Positions 1 through 10,681 of a stretch of 36,981 bases of DNA are shown piece after piece; position 1 is the stretch's first letter, and each line of letters opens with the position of its first letter. Both the position numbers and the translations under genes were made by a program. The stretch is from Schoenoplectus triqueter (Eukaryota; Streptophyta; Magnoliopsida; Poales; Cyperaceae). Location of the stretch: positions 1 through 36,981 of the forward strand of contig CAXKVV010001424.1 in assembly GCA_964058805.1 (NCBI GenBank). The letters run 5' to 3'. A model generated the notes under the pieces. It saw only the letters and a list, made by a program, of their open reading frames with translations. It made no database searches and was not told where the DNA came from.

Positions 1-1227
1 GGACATAAGAGAGTTTTTTCTCATTCAGTATTTGTATTGACAATTTGGTCATTGGCAGTGTTTGCTAGTTGCTACACAAACAAACTCAAAGAGTATATAA
101 TACACCGCATTGTTTGGTAAACATGAATCCTCCATAGCATATTTTGAATATTAGCAACATTCACAATAAGGCGATTCTTAAATATATGATTGTAATATAG
201 TAATTTATGTCCGTCATTTTGTTTCCTATTTGACTTAGCAGAGGTTTAACAGTTCACTTTCATAGGATGCTTCCGAGAAATGATACTTTAACCCCACTTG
301 AGATAATGATAAATATTTGATTTTAATCCCACTTGTTATGTTCCAATTTAGGTTTCCACCGAAAGAGTGGATAATGCTGTGACCAAATTGTAATACATTC
401 TTCTCTCACTCAGGAAATTAATATTGTCCCGGAACCAAATTCTATATTCTAAAAAGAGTGTTGGATTTTTGGGTTCTCTCTCTTCTCAATCCCGCCACAT
501 TACACCACTTTATAACCTTTGGATCTTTTTAGTTTTACTCTCTTTCTTTTTTCTTTCATCAAACGGTTAAAAATAAACTATACGACGTCATTAATATAAT
601 TATGACTCTTCATTTCTAGATGTATTTATGGCGCTCTTTATTTTATTTCATTTTTTTAGATGAGCTTAAGTTGTTATGGGAAAGTAAAAAGGCATATATG
701 TTACTATGTAATTGAAATTACATGTGGTATTCATAAAAATAGTTTTATATTTATACTAATTATTTTGAACTTAGTTCATTTTTACATTGGATCTGATTCC
801 AATTGATTGTCTCTTTTTTGTATACTTTTTTAATCTAATTTTCTTTCTAGATTCAATGGTGCCACCAAATAATTCACTAAGAATACAAATGTTTTTTCTT
901 ATTATTGTATTTTATCATAATATTAACTAACTTCTCAGATCCACCGCGAACCTCGGATTCCAACTCTAGTAACGTACATTCGCATTATTTCAGTTGCTTT
1001 ATCATATTATTTACTGCCAACTCCTGTTACTCCGTACAGCAATCATTGCTCTATTTGAATAAATTTTTCATTCAATGATCAGTCTCAATATGCATGGCTC
1101 ATACTGTCATACATCATTATTTTAGTAGCAAACCTAATGCTAGGTCTTATGGAAAATTGCCTCAATCTATACCTATAGGCTATATAATTGCACTAACCAT
1201 ATTTATTTCACCATTTTGATCTTCCAG
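1..1227 (+). other. Intron (partial) of the DUF620 gene
   Basis: This AT-rich stretch runs up to a clear 3' splice site (TCTTCCAG, ending at 1227) in front of the DUF620 exon. I found no segment that reads as the preceding exon of that family, so the window probably opens inside the last intron. A Helitron-like terminus at about 941-970 lies within it. Confidence 0.6.
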
Positions 1228-1731
1228 GGCTTAGACCCTGTAACCATAGCTGCAGTATTTTCACCGGCACAACACATAGGAGAGAAGTTCATCGGCGAAG
1301 AAGGCTGTTTCGTGTTAAAACTCGATGTAGACAATTCAACGCTCACAAATTGGGGTGATAGCACGGCTGAGGTTATCAAGCACAGCATGTTTGGTTTTTT
1401 CAGCCAACGAAGCGGTCTACTTGCCCGACTAGAGGATACACAACTGACAAGAATCCAGTCACCGGGAGCTGAAGCCATGTATTGGGAAACCACAATTTCG
1501 TCATCGATCGAGGATTACAGAATGGTGGATGGTGTTGCAATAGCACATTCGGGTCGGTCGTTGGTGAGTCTGGTACGATTTGGGTTTGGGATTAAGGCGA
1601 ACCGTGTCTTGACCCAAATGGAGGAGGTGTGGTCCATTGATGATTTTGTGTTCAATGTGCCTGGACTTTCTGTTGATTCCTTCATCCCCCCTGAGGAAGT
1701 ACAGAGAAGCAACATTTATGACGTGCTATGA
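1228..1731 (+). CDS. DUF620 family protein, C-terminal exon (partial gene)
   Basis: This is the last exon of a plant DUF620 protein, a family of unknown biochemical function found in land plants. It gives 167 codons starting GLDPVTIAAVFS and ending with TGA at 1729-1731. Family hallmarks from memory are the GLDP start, the GEKxIGEExCFVLKL block, the E(V)I(K/R)H segment, a YWETTI-SS-I-DYR block, the DGVAIAHxGRS segment, and a C-terminal MEEVW-IDD-VFNVPGLS-DSFIPP block. The exon starts right after an AG acceptor at 1226-1227; a TTG at 1216 is intronic and not a start. No frameshift or early stop is present, so the gene is likely functional. The upstream exons lie outside the window. No signal peptide or membrane segment is seen in this part. 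Confidence 0.88.
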   Translation, partial: GLDPVTIAAVFSPAQHIGEKFIGEEGCFVLKLDVDNSTLTNWGDSTAEVIKHSMFGFFSQRSGLLARLEDTQLTRIQSPGAEAMYWETTISSSIEDYRMVDGVAIAHSGRSLVSLVRFGFGIKANRVLTQMEEVWSIDDFVFNVPGLSVDSFIPPEEVQRSNIYDVL

Positions 1732-2879
1732 TCAACCAAGATAATCTTACCAAAATGTATGTGTATTAAGCTGTGATTAATGTATGTATATGGATGCTCT
1801 CCATTTTATAGTAGAATTAATGGTGAGTTCTCATGTCTTTTCAAAAGAATACGAGGCATTATGTGCTATCAGCACTTTCTTGTAGCTATTCTGTTTATAT
1901 TTTCCTAATAGTCCAATTAATAATGGAAATCTTGCTTCTGTATTTTTAGGGAATCTCTGTTTTAGTTTAAAATGGAGAGAATTAAGCGTGCATATTATAA
2001 TTATGTTCTTGTCATAACAAATAAAAGGAAAAATAGAAGTGGCTTTTAGGTGGCAATAGTAAACAAATATGCACTGTACATGTAGTGAGCATATAAATGC
2101 AATAACAACTAGGATGGATGTACCTAAGCAATTTTGGACATTTCTGGTATTTATTTTGTCGTCCAGTGTGCTACCGAATATCAGGGATTTTTTTTTGTAA
2201 GTGTAGTATATGTGGTACTGGTATGAATGGCTTGTTGAGGTATATTTTCCATTAAATTGGGTAGGAAGATCGCATGACACATGATGCTTGCAATAAATTA
2301 TGGAAATTTTATGCTGCACATGGGTGTCCTTTGAAATCTCACTCGGTGCAACATGGCTGGAACGAGGACCAGATTAGACTATATATTAACATGGGCCCTC
2401 CTGGTTTTGTCGTGTATATCTAAAAGTTTCTTCATGCACCTTGCATAGTGATCTATATTGTTTTCACGTACATAAATGTTAATCTAAGAAAGAAATGAGA
2501 AATATTAATGTTCTAATATTTTGAGAGAATTATTTTTTATTTATATTTGGGGAAATTTATGCTGCAGGGATGCTTTTGTGAATGCTAATGTACGCCATTT
2601 TCTTTTTTGTAATAATACATGTTACTCTCTGATATTAAGCTGTAATCATGTTTTCATGTTACTCTCTGATATTGAATTGCGGACCACAGGTCGTTGGCAC
2701 TTGGCAGGATGATATCGGTATGTTCATTCTTTAGTTTGCTTGATTAGAGCTTCTTTTTATCTCGTAAAATAAGTGCTTAAAATTAAGTACTTTGTCGTTG
2801 AAATAGAGCTGATTTTTATTTGATTCGGGGCCAAAAACAATACCCTTGACATGAACTCGATCGATTAAATGAAGATGAA
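1732..2879. other. 3' flank and intergenic DNA, no gene seen
   Basis: AT-rich sequence follows the DUF620 stop codon. Its first few hundred bases should include the 3' UTR, but I cannot fix the polyadenylation site. The open frames here are short, low in complexity and look like chance. Nothing else is supportable. Confidence 0.6.
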
Positions 2880-3195
2880 TGTTGAAGATAATTGATCTCA
2901 GAATAATATTCATCACTGATCCAATCAATTAGAGATAATCAATTAGAGATAAATCAAGTCAATCAACTAGCTGTTACTCTTAATATAGAAACAATATAGC
3001 CGTTACTTTTAATATAGAAATAATCAAACCATTAGATTAAATTCTATATCAATTGGTAATTAGACAAAATAGGAATAGGAAACTATCAACTGCTATTAGA
3101 GCCAACTTATAAATAAGCAATGTAATTTTCTTGTAAATATCATCAAAATCAATACAATTAACATTTATACTTTCCGCAATTCTCACATTCTATCA
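2880..3195 (+). repeat. 5' LTR of the copia element
   Basis: The LTR begins TGTTGAAGATAATTG and ends TCTATCA, 316 bp. It matches 7361-7634 over its length. It is longer than the 3' copy because it holds small internal duplications: one around an AATTAGAGAT unit near 2930-2955, and one around a CTTAATATAGAAA unit near 2980-3030. A short TATA-like tract (TTATAAATAAG) lies near 3108. Confidence 0.88.
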
Positions 3196-3210
3196 TGGCA
3201 TCAAAGCAAG
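3196..3210 (+). other. Primer-binding site (initiator tRNA-Met type)
   Basis: TGGCATCAAAGCAAG directly follows the 5' LTR. It differs at two positions from the TGGTATCAGAGC core that plant copia elements use to prime on initiator methionine tRNA. The position and match identify it as the minus-strand priming site, now mutated. Confidence 0.75.
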
Positions 3211-3264
3211 AAGATTAGTGGTCTCATATAATATCAATATTCATCAACCAGGAAGGGTTGTGAA

Positions 3265-4170
3265 GGTTCCGTGACACCAATAATGACAGGAGCCGACAGC
3301 GGGCACAACCTCCACGGAGGAGAGGCGCACTAGACCCTACGACTCACAACCATACTGCTCAACGACACCACACCAATTATCCATCATGGGCCCGATCTGT
3401 CACACTTTTCTTTACAAGGCAAAAATAAATTGTCCCATATCGCTGGGACTGGCCCAAAAGAACTAGCAACAGGCCTAACAGGTACTATCACCATACCAGT
3501 AGGCAAAACAGAACACAACAAGCAACTGTACCAGCCACAAAAACTCAAATCGAACAAACAGACCCAAATTGGGATCAAGATGATATCAATATCATGAACT
3601 GGCTTCTTAACTCTATGGAGCCACAAATTTCAAGGCTGTTCATGTATCTTGATATAGCCAAACAGATCTAGGATGAAACCAAAGAAACCTTCTGCCAAGA
3701 CTAGAATTTTGCTTATATTTTCCATTTGAAACAAGAAATTGCACAAATCAAATAAGGCACCAAAAAGATAACTGTACTATGGAGATCCCAAAGCCAAACG
3801 GGATGAACTAGCATTATACATAAATGTCACTGACATGAAAACCCTAGAATAGGAGCATGTGTTTCAGTTCCTCTTGGGCCTTGACCATAGTTATGAACAA
3901 GTTCGGTCACAAATTCTATCATCCAAAGAACTGCCCAAACTGCATGCTGTTGTGGCCACCCTTCAACGAGAAGAATCTCATCGCCATCTCATGAACTCCT
4001 TCCCAAGTACTGAGTCAGAGAACCAAGCCTTCTCGGCCTATAACCGAAACCCTAATCCTTCGGCTGAGACCTGGAGAGCTACCATAACCTGATGTAATAA
4101 TTGCAAGGAGGAGGGTCATAGCAGCGATGAATGCTGGTTCCTCCATCCGGAGCTCAGGCCGAAAAAAAGA
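3265..4170 (+). pseudogene. Copia gag remnant with CCHC zinc knuckle
   Basis: Fragments in shifting frames give a copia Gag. An early part near 3395-3480 contains LQGKNKLSHIAGTGPK, a typical retrotransposon Gag N-terminal block. A clean stretch at 3859-4089 reads FLLGLDHSYEQVRSQILS and continues into ATLQREESHR. The TGA at 4090-4092 is followed in the same frame by a perfect CX2CX4HX4C nucleic-acid-binding knuckle at 4093-4134 (C-NN-C-KEEG-H-SSDE-C). One nonsense codon therefore separates the capsid part from its knuckle. Several further stops lie upstream, so no full Gag can be made. Confidence 0.85.
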
Positions 4171-4348
4171 TAGGGGCGATGACGATCGCAACAAGAAGAA
4201 AGTCTCAAATTGATTCGTTCGGAAGAAGAAAGGAAATGGGGCCGCTCTCGATGCCTCCAGTGCAGAGAAAATTAAAAGGGCACCAAGAGATAGCGCAGCC
4301 CACTCGGCCCAACTCAATAATTTAACGCAGGATCAATTAACAAGTCGA

Positions 4349-7330
4349 TTGGCCCAACTACTCGACAACTGCAGCAACTATGGTAATTGCAGCTCAGGTA
4401 AATGTTATACCTCTAATTTAAATATAAATAGTTGTTGGGGCATCGACTCAGGAGCGAATGATCATATGAATGAAATTTTAGATCAGTTAAAAAATACAAT
4501 CCGATCAAAAAATTATCAATCAGTTACGGTTGCAAATGGGTCTAAAGTATCCATTGACCAAATTGGCACTACTAATATTTGTCCAACTTTACATCAAATT
4601 TACTATCTATCAATAAAATAACACAAGAATTAAATTATAATATGATTTTCTCACCACAGAATGTGATCTTTCAGAACATAATAACGAAGATGACGATTGG
4701 TGAAAAAAATAGCAAATGGATTTTATATCATTAGATTTTTCTAATAAAACTTTAGTTGCTAATAGTATAGAAGAAGATAAATTATGGCACCGGCGAATGG
4801 GTCATGCCTCTGATGTTGTTTTGAATAAATTATTTTCATTAAGATATTTGGACAATAACAATTGTGATATTTATTATTATTTTTTAAAAAAACTAAATTA
4901 TCATTTACTTTATCTACTAGCAAAACTTCAAAAGCTTTTGAACTTGTTCACTCTGATATTTAGGGACTAACCCTCAATTACTTCTTATCATAATTTTAGA
5001 TATTATGTTACTTTTACCGATGACTTCTCTCGCACAATTTGGATTTATCTTCTTACCTTAAAAGATGAAGTGTTTCAATTTTTTTTTTTGGAATTCACCT
5101 ATTTTATTGAAAATCAATACAATACCTCCATAAAAGTATTTTGATTTGATAATTGTACTAAATATATAAATAAATTATTTTCTAGTTATTTAAAAAAAAA
5201 GGATTTTGCATAAACAACATGCATCAGTACACCTGAACAATATGATATTTCTAAAAGAAAAAACCATCACATCTTAAAAGTGACTAGATCACTGTTATTT
5301 CAAATGAATGTCCCCAAAAAATTTGGTCCGAAGCAGTCCTTACAGCTGTGCATCTTAATAGACTACATACTCCTGTATTCGACAACAAAATCCTTTGCAA
5401 ATTTTACAAAATAAGAACATTAACTTGGATCACCTTAGGATTTTTGTGTGCACATATTTTATATATACCAAAAGACATGATAAGTTTGATAAAAATGCAC
5501 TCAAAATACTTTTTCTTGGTTACTCCTCTAAACAAAGAGGTTATAAATATTTTGACCTGATCAAACAAAAATTGCATATCTCTCGTAATGTTTGATTTTT
5601 TGAAAATGAACCCTTTTATAAAGAAGACGGTGATATCAATAGAAGGGACTTCATCCCGACTGTCCTTTCCGAGCTGACCCTTTTTGAAGGTACAAACACA
5701 TTGCTGCATACCAGCATTTCAAATGATGAGCTACCTTCAGGGGGAGACATGGAGCAGATGGCACCTCAAGAAACTCCACAAAATGAAGATGATGTACATC
5801 CTAGAAGGACAACTTAAGCTACACGACCTCCACCCAGGTTACATGATTATGTGACCTACAAGGTATGTTACCCTATCCAAGACCATCTTTCATATGAGAA
5901 TGTATCCACGACATATGAGTTTTTTTTTTATGAAAGTAGACAAAATGGTAGAACCAAATAGCTTTGATGAAACTAAAGACCAATTCATATGGCGTGCTGC
6001 CATGAAAAAGAAATCCAGGCACTTGAAAAAATAAAACATGGACACTTCTACCATTAACCAAAGACAAGAAACCCTTATGATGTAAATGAGTGTTCAAAAT
6101 CAAATACCATAGCGATGGAATTATAGAAAGACACAAGGTCAGCCTTGTAGTAAAATATTTCACTCAAATCTATGGTCTAGATTATCAAGAGACTTTTACA
6201 TCGGTGGCAAAAATGAGTACATTATGAATCTTATTGTCTATGGCTGTAAATATGGGATGAGGTCTATCCCAAATAAATGCAAAGAATGCATTCCTACAAG
6301 GAATACTAGAAAAAAAATATATACATGACTCTACTTTATGGATATAAAGATAATTCAAACAAAGACTTTGTGTGCAAGCTGAATAAATTAATTTATGGGT
6401 CAATTCCTCCATGTTTGTCAAGCATTATTATTAGAAAGAGATTAAAAATGTTAAAGACTATCTGAAAAATAAGTTTGATATTAAAGACTTAGAAAAATTT
6501 AAGTATTTTCTAGGAATTAAAATTGCACATTCAAAAAAAAATATTTATATCAAAAAAATATGTTCTTGACCTGTTAAAAGAAACTCATAAACTAAGTGCA
6601 AAATCAGGAAGTACATCAATGAAACCTAACAAAAAATTATATCTTGAAGAGGGTGAACCACTAAAGAATGTAGGATAATATCAAAGACTTATTGGTAAAC
6701 TAATATACCTCACTGTAACCATGTCATATATTGAATTTTACTGTTAATTTAGTGAATCAATTTATGCATGCACCCCAAAATCACATATTTAGATGTTGCG
6801 AATAGAATATTAAGGTACCTAAAAGGGTCTCTAGATCAAGACATATGGATAAAGAAAAATAATACTAACACAATTGTTAGTTATTCAGATACAGATTGGG
6901 CTGGTAGCGGTGACCGCAAGTCAGCCACAAGATACTGCACATTCGTGGGAAGAAATCTCGTGACTTGGAAAAGCAAAATGCAAAATATGGTTGTAAGGTC
7001 AAGTGCAGAAGCAAAATATTAGGCCATGACATCAACTGCAAGTGAATTGATATTGATCAAATAGTTACTAGAAGATATGAAGATCTCGTGTATAGAACCA
7101 ATGAAGATTTATTGTGACAATCATGCAGCACGACACATTGCATCAAATTCAATTTTTCATAAAAGAACTAAGCATATAGAAGTAGACTGCCACTTTGTGA
7201 GAGAAAAAAATCCAATTTGGACTAATAGAGACTCTCTTCGTTAATAATCAGGAACAACTAGCAGATATCTTAACCAAAACTCTGGATAAAAGACCTTTCG
7301 AGAGACTCTTAGTCAAGTTGGGATCAATCG
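4349..7330 (+). pseudogene. Copia pol remnant (PR-INT-RT-RNaseH)
   Basis: The domains appear in copia order, broken by many stops and frameshifts. The protease motif WGIDSGANDHM is near 4435-4467. The GAG-pre-integrase block LWHRRMGHAS is near 4780-4810. The integrase core start TDDFSRTIWIYLL is near 5015-5055, with the next acidic block degraded near 5140. The integrase C-terminal block spans about 5310-5595 (KFWSEAV, then LGYSSKQRGYKYFD). Reverse transcriptase spans about 5960-6520 (EIQALEK, INAKNAFLQG, then IKDLEKFKYFLGIK). RNase H spans about 6768-7230 (LDVANRILRYLKG, YSDTDWAGS, SSAEAKY, HKRTKHIEVDCHFV). Between KLNKLIYG (about 6380-6400) and VKDYLKNKF (about 6450) only about 50 bases remain where the family has about 70 residues including YVDD, so the catalytic centre is deleted. 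Confidence 0.9.
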
Positions 7331-7349
7331 ACATATATGAACCCAACTT

Positions 7350-7361
7350 GAGGGGGGGGGG
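7350..7361 (+). other. Polypurine tract of the copia element
   Basis: A purine run, GA followed by about ten G, lies directly upstream of the 3' LTR. This is the expected plus-strand priming site. The long G run may have drifted in length. Confidence 0.7.
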
Positions 7362-7634
7362 TTTGGAGATAATTGATCTCAGAATAATATTCATCACTGA
7401 TCTAATTCCAATCAATTAGAGTTATCAATCAAGCCAATTAACTAGTTGTTACTCTTAATATAGAAACAATCAAGCCATTAGATTAAATTTTATATCAACT
7501 GGTAATTAGGCAAAATAGAAAACCAGCTATTAGAGCCAAGCCAACTTATAAATAAGCAATGTAATTCTCTTGTAAATATCATCAGAATCAATACAATTAA
7601 CATTTATAATTTCCGTAATTCTCACATTCTATCA
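7361..7634 (+). repeat. 3' LTR of the copia element
   Basis: This 274-bp copy matches the 5' LTR from GGAGATAATTGATCTC to TTCTCACATTCTATCA. Its first bases have changed from TG to GT/TT. It lacks the small duplications of the 5' copy. The two LTRs show many substitutions and indels, so the insertion is old. Confidence 0.88.
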
Positions 7635-8236
7635 ATGACAAATAATCACAAACCAAACTTTATGTATTGCATCCTGATGAGTACGGCACTATGTTGGTGC
7701 CTATTTTTATGTGTATAATAACAATTGGGTAATGCAAATATCATTTCATTTAAGGATTACACAACGTTCTAATTTTAGCACCGAATTGGTAAGACCATAG
7801 ATTTTATAGAAAGCCTGTAGAGACCTTGTTAAACTTGTTTAAAATTAACTAGTTCAAAAGGCCGAGTTATATATCAAAATTATGTAAAAATTAGAGCCCA
7901 AAAAGCCCAAAGCAGAACAATACAGGCCCGGAATGTAAAGATCCATATGTAAAGCCGATTCTCTTTTTGGTTGTATTTAAAGAGTTCCTGAATTTTAAGT
8001 TTAGTTAATTTGGTCAAGCCATGAGAGATGGTGCTTATCATACTTTTCAAATCATGTACCGTGGGAGCCAGAAAAATTAAAACCCTCTAATTAATTACTA
8101 ATTAGAGAAGCAAGGAATTTTGACAGAATATCACATGACTGACTTAAAAAACAAAGAATCAATTACCTAAAAAAATAGAAATAAAAGCATCATCAATCAT
8201 CATAGTAGTATTCACCGTTTACCACAATCCACTGAT
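7635..8236. other. Intergenic DNA with a dispersed repeat copy
   Basis: No gene is seen. The segment 7800-7910 resembles 26503-26640: both begin GATTTTA(T/C)AGAAAG and both contain TTCAAAAGGCC, TCAAAATTATGT and TTAGAGCCCAAAA in the same order. Confidence 0.5.
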
Positions 8237-9730
8237 TAGGGCTGTAAACTAGCCGAGCTGGGTTAAGCTCGTGCTTAGCTCATTAGCTTAACGAGCTGAG
8301 CCGAGCTGTCTCGTTAATTACTTCCGAGCTAAAAATTTTGGCTTGAGATTGACTCATTAAATTAATGAGTTAACTGTGGTGGCTTTGTCAAACAATGTAA
8401 TAGTCCCAACACACATCTGATTAGAAGACCTAGATTCTTTGGGTTTGATTACCCATTTTTTTTAGAAACGTTTATTTATTTTTATCGGATTGTTGCATCA
8501 TTCTATATTTTTTTGAATGGTGCGACAATCTAATAAAAATAAATAAACTTTTCTAAAAGAAAATTGTTGATACCTTTCATGTTTGGCATCTTTAGCTCAT
8601 GTTTCTGAACTCACCATGATACCTTGTCTAAAGAAATGATTGAAAACCTAAGTGGCCTCTGTGACATTCGAACTGACATAAATGAAGCTGCTGTAATATA
8701 TCATATATGATGTTTGAGTGTTCTTCTGTAAGAAAAGTTTAGATAAGAAAATTTGGAGGGGAGATGCGAAAAATTATAATGTGCATACTTCGTTGGCAAT
8801 TATGCAGGAGTATTTTTTTCTATTTTTTTTTCCATGGCTTGTCGTCCATTGCAGATAGAACTAAGGTGTTTGCTACAGTCATTGCAACCTCGACCAGTAG
8901 AAATTAATACTGGTACTTCCGTCCAGGAAACAGTTTGAATATAATGTTTTCCTGTATTTCAGTGCTTTAATTGATATATGTGCAATCCATTATAAATTAA
9001 CTTTTACGAATGAATGACATGCATATTAAATTACTGATTAATACCAAGACCAAGTCAACTATTTAACTACCAATGACATACTGAAGTTTGAGACATCCTC
9101 ATCAGGATAAGTTACACTGCTAGTTGCGTTAGCCCTTGAAAAAAGAAAAGAAAAAATGAGTGAAAAGACAACTGCTTACCCACCTGTACAATTGAGATAA
9201 GATCTTAATTGCACATCAAATAAATAAACTAGATGAGAAAATCTCTCAAAACATGAACAATTTACAGAAAGAAATAAACTAGATGAGAAAACAGACTATT
9301 GCACATCATGTAGTGGTACTGACCTAGTTTCAGGTAGTTTGCATATCAAGCTCATTAAGGCTAATTTAATAGTTAATAATATTTTTTTATGATATTTTAT
9401 ATTAAAATTTATATAAAAATTATTAAAAATAACTAATGATAAAATATTTCACATGATTTAATATAATAATTTAAGTACATATCATATTATAAACTATTTA
9501 TTATACTAAAAGTCCATAATAAAAATATAAAAATAATAAATATTAATAATTTAACGAGCTAAACGAGCGGAACGAGTCGAGCCGGCCTAAACTCAACCCC
9601 GGCTCATTAACTTAACGAGCTTAACGAACTAATTTGTTAACAGCTTGGTTCATTAACAAGCGAGCCAATAACAAACCGATTCCAAATGAGTCATGAGCGA
9701 GCCACCAATCAGATTTTTTTGCCAGCCCTA
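8237..9730. mobile_element. Candidate hAT-like non-autonomous element
   Basis: TAGGGCTG at 8237 is matched by its inverse CAGCCCTA at 9723-9730, about 1.49 kb apart. Both ends carry AACGAGCT / AGCTCGTT-type subterminal motifs in inverted arrangement (about 8250-8330 and 9550-9690), a common hAT layout. The flanking 8-mers CCACTGAT and GCATCGAT agree at five of eight positions, which is weak support for a target duplication. The interior (about 8380-9540) has no coding capacity I can support. The two ends could instead be two separate short elements in opposite orientation. Confidence 0.45.
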
Positions 9731-9735
9731 GCATC

Positions 9736-9888
9736 GATCCACAAACCATTGAAAATAATAAGCACGTAGGACCGCCAATTGGTTATCCAAATTGAGGGCC
9801 CACAATCCCCTGATCCACAAACCATTAAAAAAATAATAAGCAAGAGGAAGGCCAGTTGGTGATCCAAATGGACCCACATGGCCACATC
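9736..9888. repeat. Tandem duplication, period 76 bp
   Basis: GATCCACAAACCATT starts at 9736 and again at 9812. The copies continue in parallel through AATAATAAGCA and TTGGT-ATCCAAAT with several substitutions. There are two copies only and no coding meaning is seen. Confidence 0.75.
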
Positions 9889-9981
9889 CAAATCCAGGAT
9901 TTTTTATTTAAACGGTTTAAAAACATATCTTAATTACAGAGATAGTCTAAGAGCAAATTTATTTTCACAAACGGTCTAACA

Positions 9982-10008
9982 AAGGGCGTGAGTTCAATTC
10001 ACGCCCTT
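9982..10008. repeat. Palindrome copy 1
   Basis: A 27-bp inverted repeat with arms AAGGGCGTGA / TCACGCCCTT around a short centre. It has one mismatched pair, which a C-to-T change in the right arm would explain. It is the first of three related palindromes within 242 bp. Confidence 0.85.
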
Positions 10009-10064
10009 AAAACGCTATTTTCTCTGCCCGTTCGCTGCCCAAACAAAAGAGAGCAAAATGACCC

Positions 10065-10093
10065 AAAGGACGTGAGTTGAACTCACGCCCTTT
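10065..10093. repeat. Palindrome copy 2
   Basis: A 29-bp inverted repeat with arms AAAGGACGTGAGTT / AACTCACGCCCTTT around a single central base. The one mismatch (A in place of G in the left arm) is a transition. It lies 83 bp after copy 1. Confidence 0.85.
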
Positions 10094-10194
10094 AAGTCCA
10101 CATATCGCATTTATATTATTTTTTCCACTTTTGGTGTTTTTGAAAGGTAACAATCAGAGCACATCAACGTCTAAAAGGCGATAAAATGAAGATT

Positions 10195-10223
10195 TAAGGG
10201 CATGAGTTGAACTCACGCCCTTA
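10195..10223. repeat. Palindrome copy 3
   Basis: A 29-bp inverted repeat with arms TAAGGGCATGAGTT / AACTCACGCCCTTA around a single central base. It has one transition mismatch, at a CpG. It lies 130 bp after copy 2. The sequences between the three copies are not obviously similar, so this is not a simple tandem repeat. Confidence 0.85.
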
Positions 10224-10395
10224 TTTAAGCCCTTTGTAAAAATAATTTTGCTCTGAAACCGATTATGTAGATAGCATTAATTAATTATTAGGCTTTTAAT
10301 TAAAAAGTCCCAAATCCAAGGATGACCCCCATTCTCCGATGTTTCGTCCATTTCATTAGGTCATTATTTCCTTCACGTGCAAAGATAATTGTTTC

Positions 10396-10605
10396 ATGTC
10401 ACGAGGATATTATGGTTTTTCTCATTATAATAATATAGACAGCTCGAGGCCCGCTCGACGAGACGACGACTCCGGAGTCTCCGAGACTCTGACCCTTGAC
10501 TCCAAAACCGGTCTCCAGTTTCCCAAAACCAATAACCGCTCAAAGAATCTGCAAACCAGAAGAGCTACAGTCACATATATGGTTAGAAAAATAAGTCGTG
10601 GTTAG
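10396..10605 (+). other. GC-richer open frame of 69 codons, unidentified
   Basis: An ATG-to-stop frame that includes a locally GC-rich, C-rich patch (about 10440-10560) in very AT-rich DNA. The translation is hydrophilic (SSRPARRDDDSGVSETLTLD, then TGLQFPKT). I do not recognise a family, and no splice sites, promoter or neighbouring exons are convincing. It could be a captured exon fragment or a chance frame. Confidence 0.2.
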
Positions 10606-10681
10606 TGATGCACTCGTGATTCATTCCAATTTTAGTTAGGAAGAACTACAGTCACATATATGGTTAGGAAAATAACTCGTG
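10558..10681. repeat. Tandem duplication, period about 80 bp
   Basis: A unit containing CTACAGTCACATATATGG and then TTAG-AAAATAA-TCGTG occurs at about 10560-10602 and about 10640-10681, with few differences. The first copy overlaps the end of the small open frame upstream. Confidence 0.7.

Larger units (their letters stand above)
2880..7634 (+). mobile_element. Defective Ty1/copia LTR retrotransposon
   Basis: This is a full-length but inactivated Ty1/copia element of about 4.75 kb. It has two LTRs, a primer-binding site after the 5' LTR, a polypurine tract before the 3' LTR, and pieces of gag, protease, integrase, reverse transcriptase and RNase H in copia order, with integrase before reverse transcriptase. 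The flanks ATGAA (2875-2879) and ATGAC (7635-7639) agree at four of five positions, as expected of an old 5-bp target duplication. Many stops and frameshifts interrupt the reading frames, and the part of the reverse transcriptase that should carry the catalytic YVDD box is missing. It lies between the DUF620 gene and gene-poor DNA. Confidence 0.92.

Noticed and set aside
1203..1493. Minus-strand 96-codon frame opposite the DUF620 exon
   Set aside because: It is the antisense shadow of a clearly conserved coding exon and resembles no protein family.
1831..2319. 162-codon minus-strand frame downstream of DUF620
   Set aside because: The translation is low in complexity, rich in I/Y/K/H, with no domain, splice context or homologue I recognise; likely chance in AT-rich DNA.
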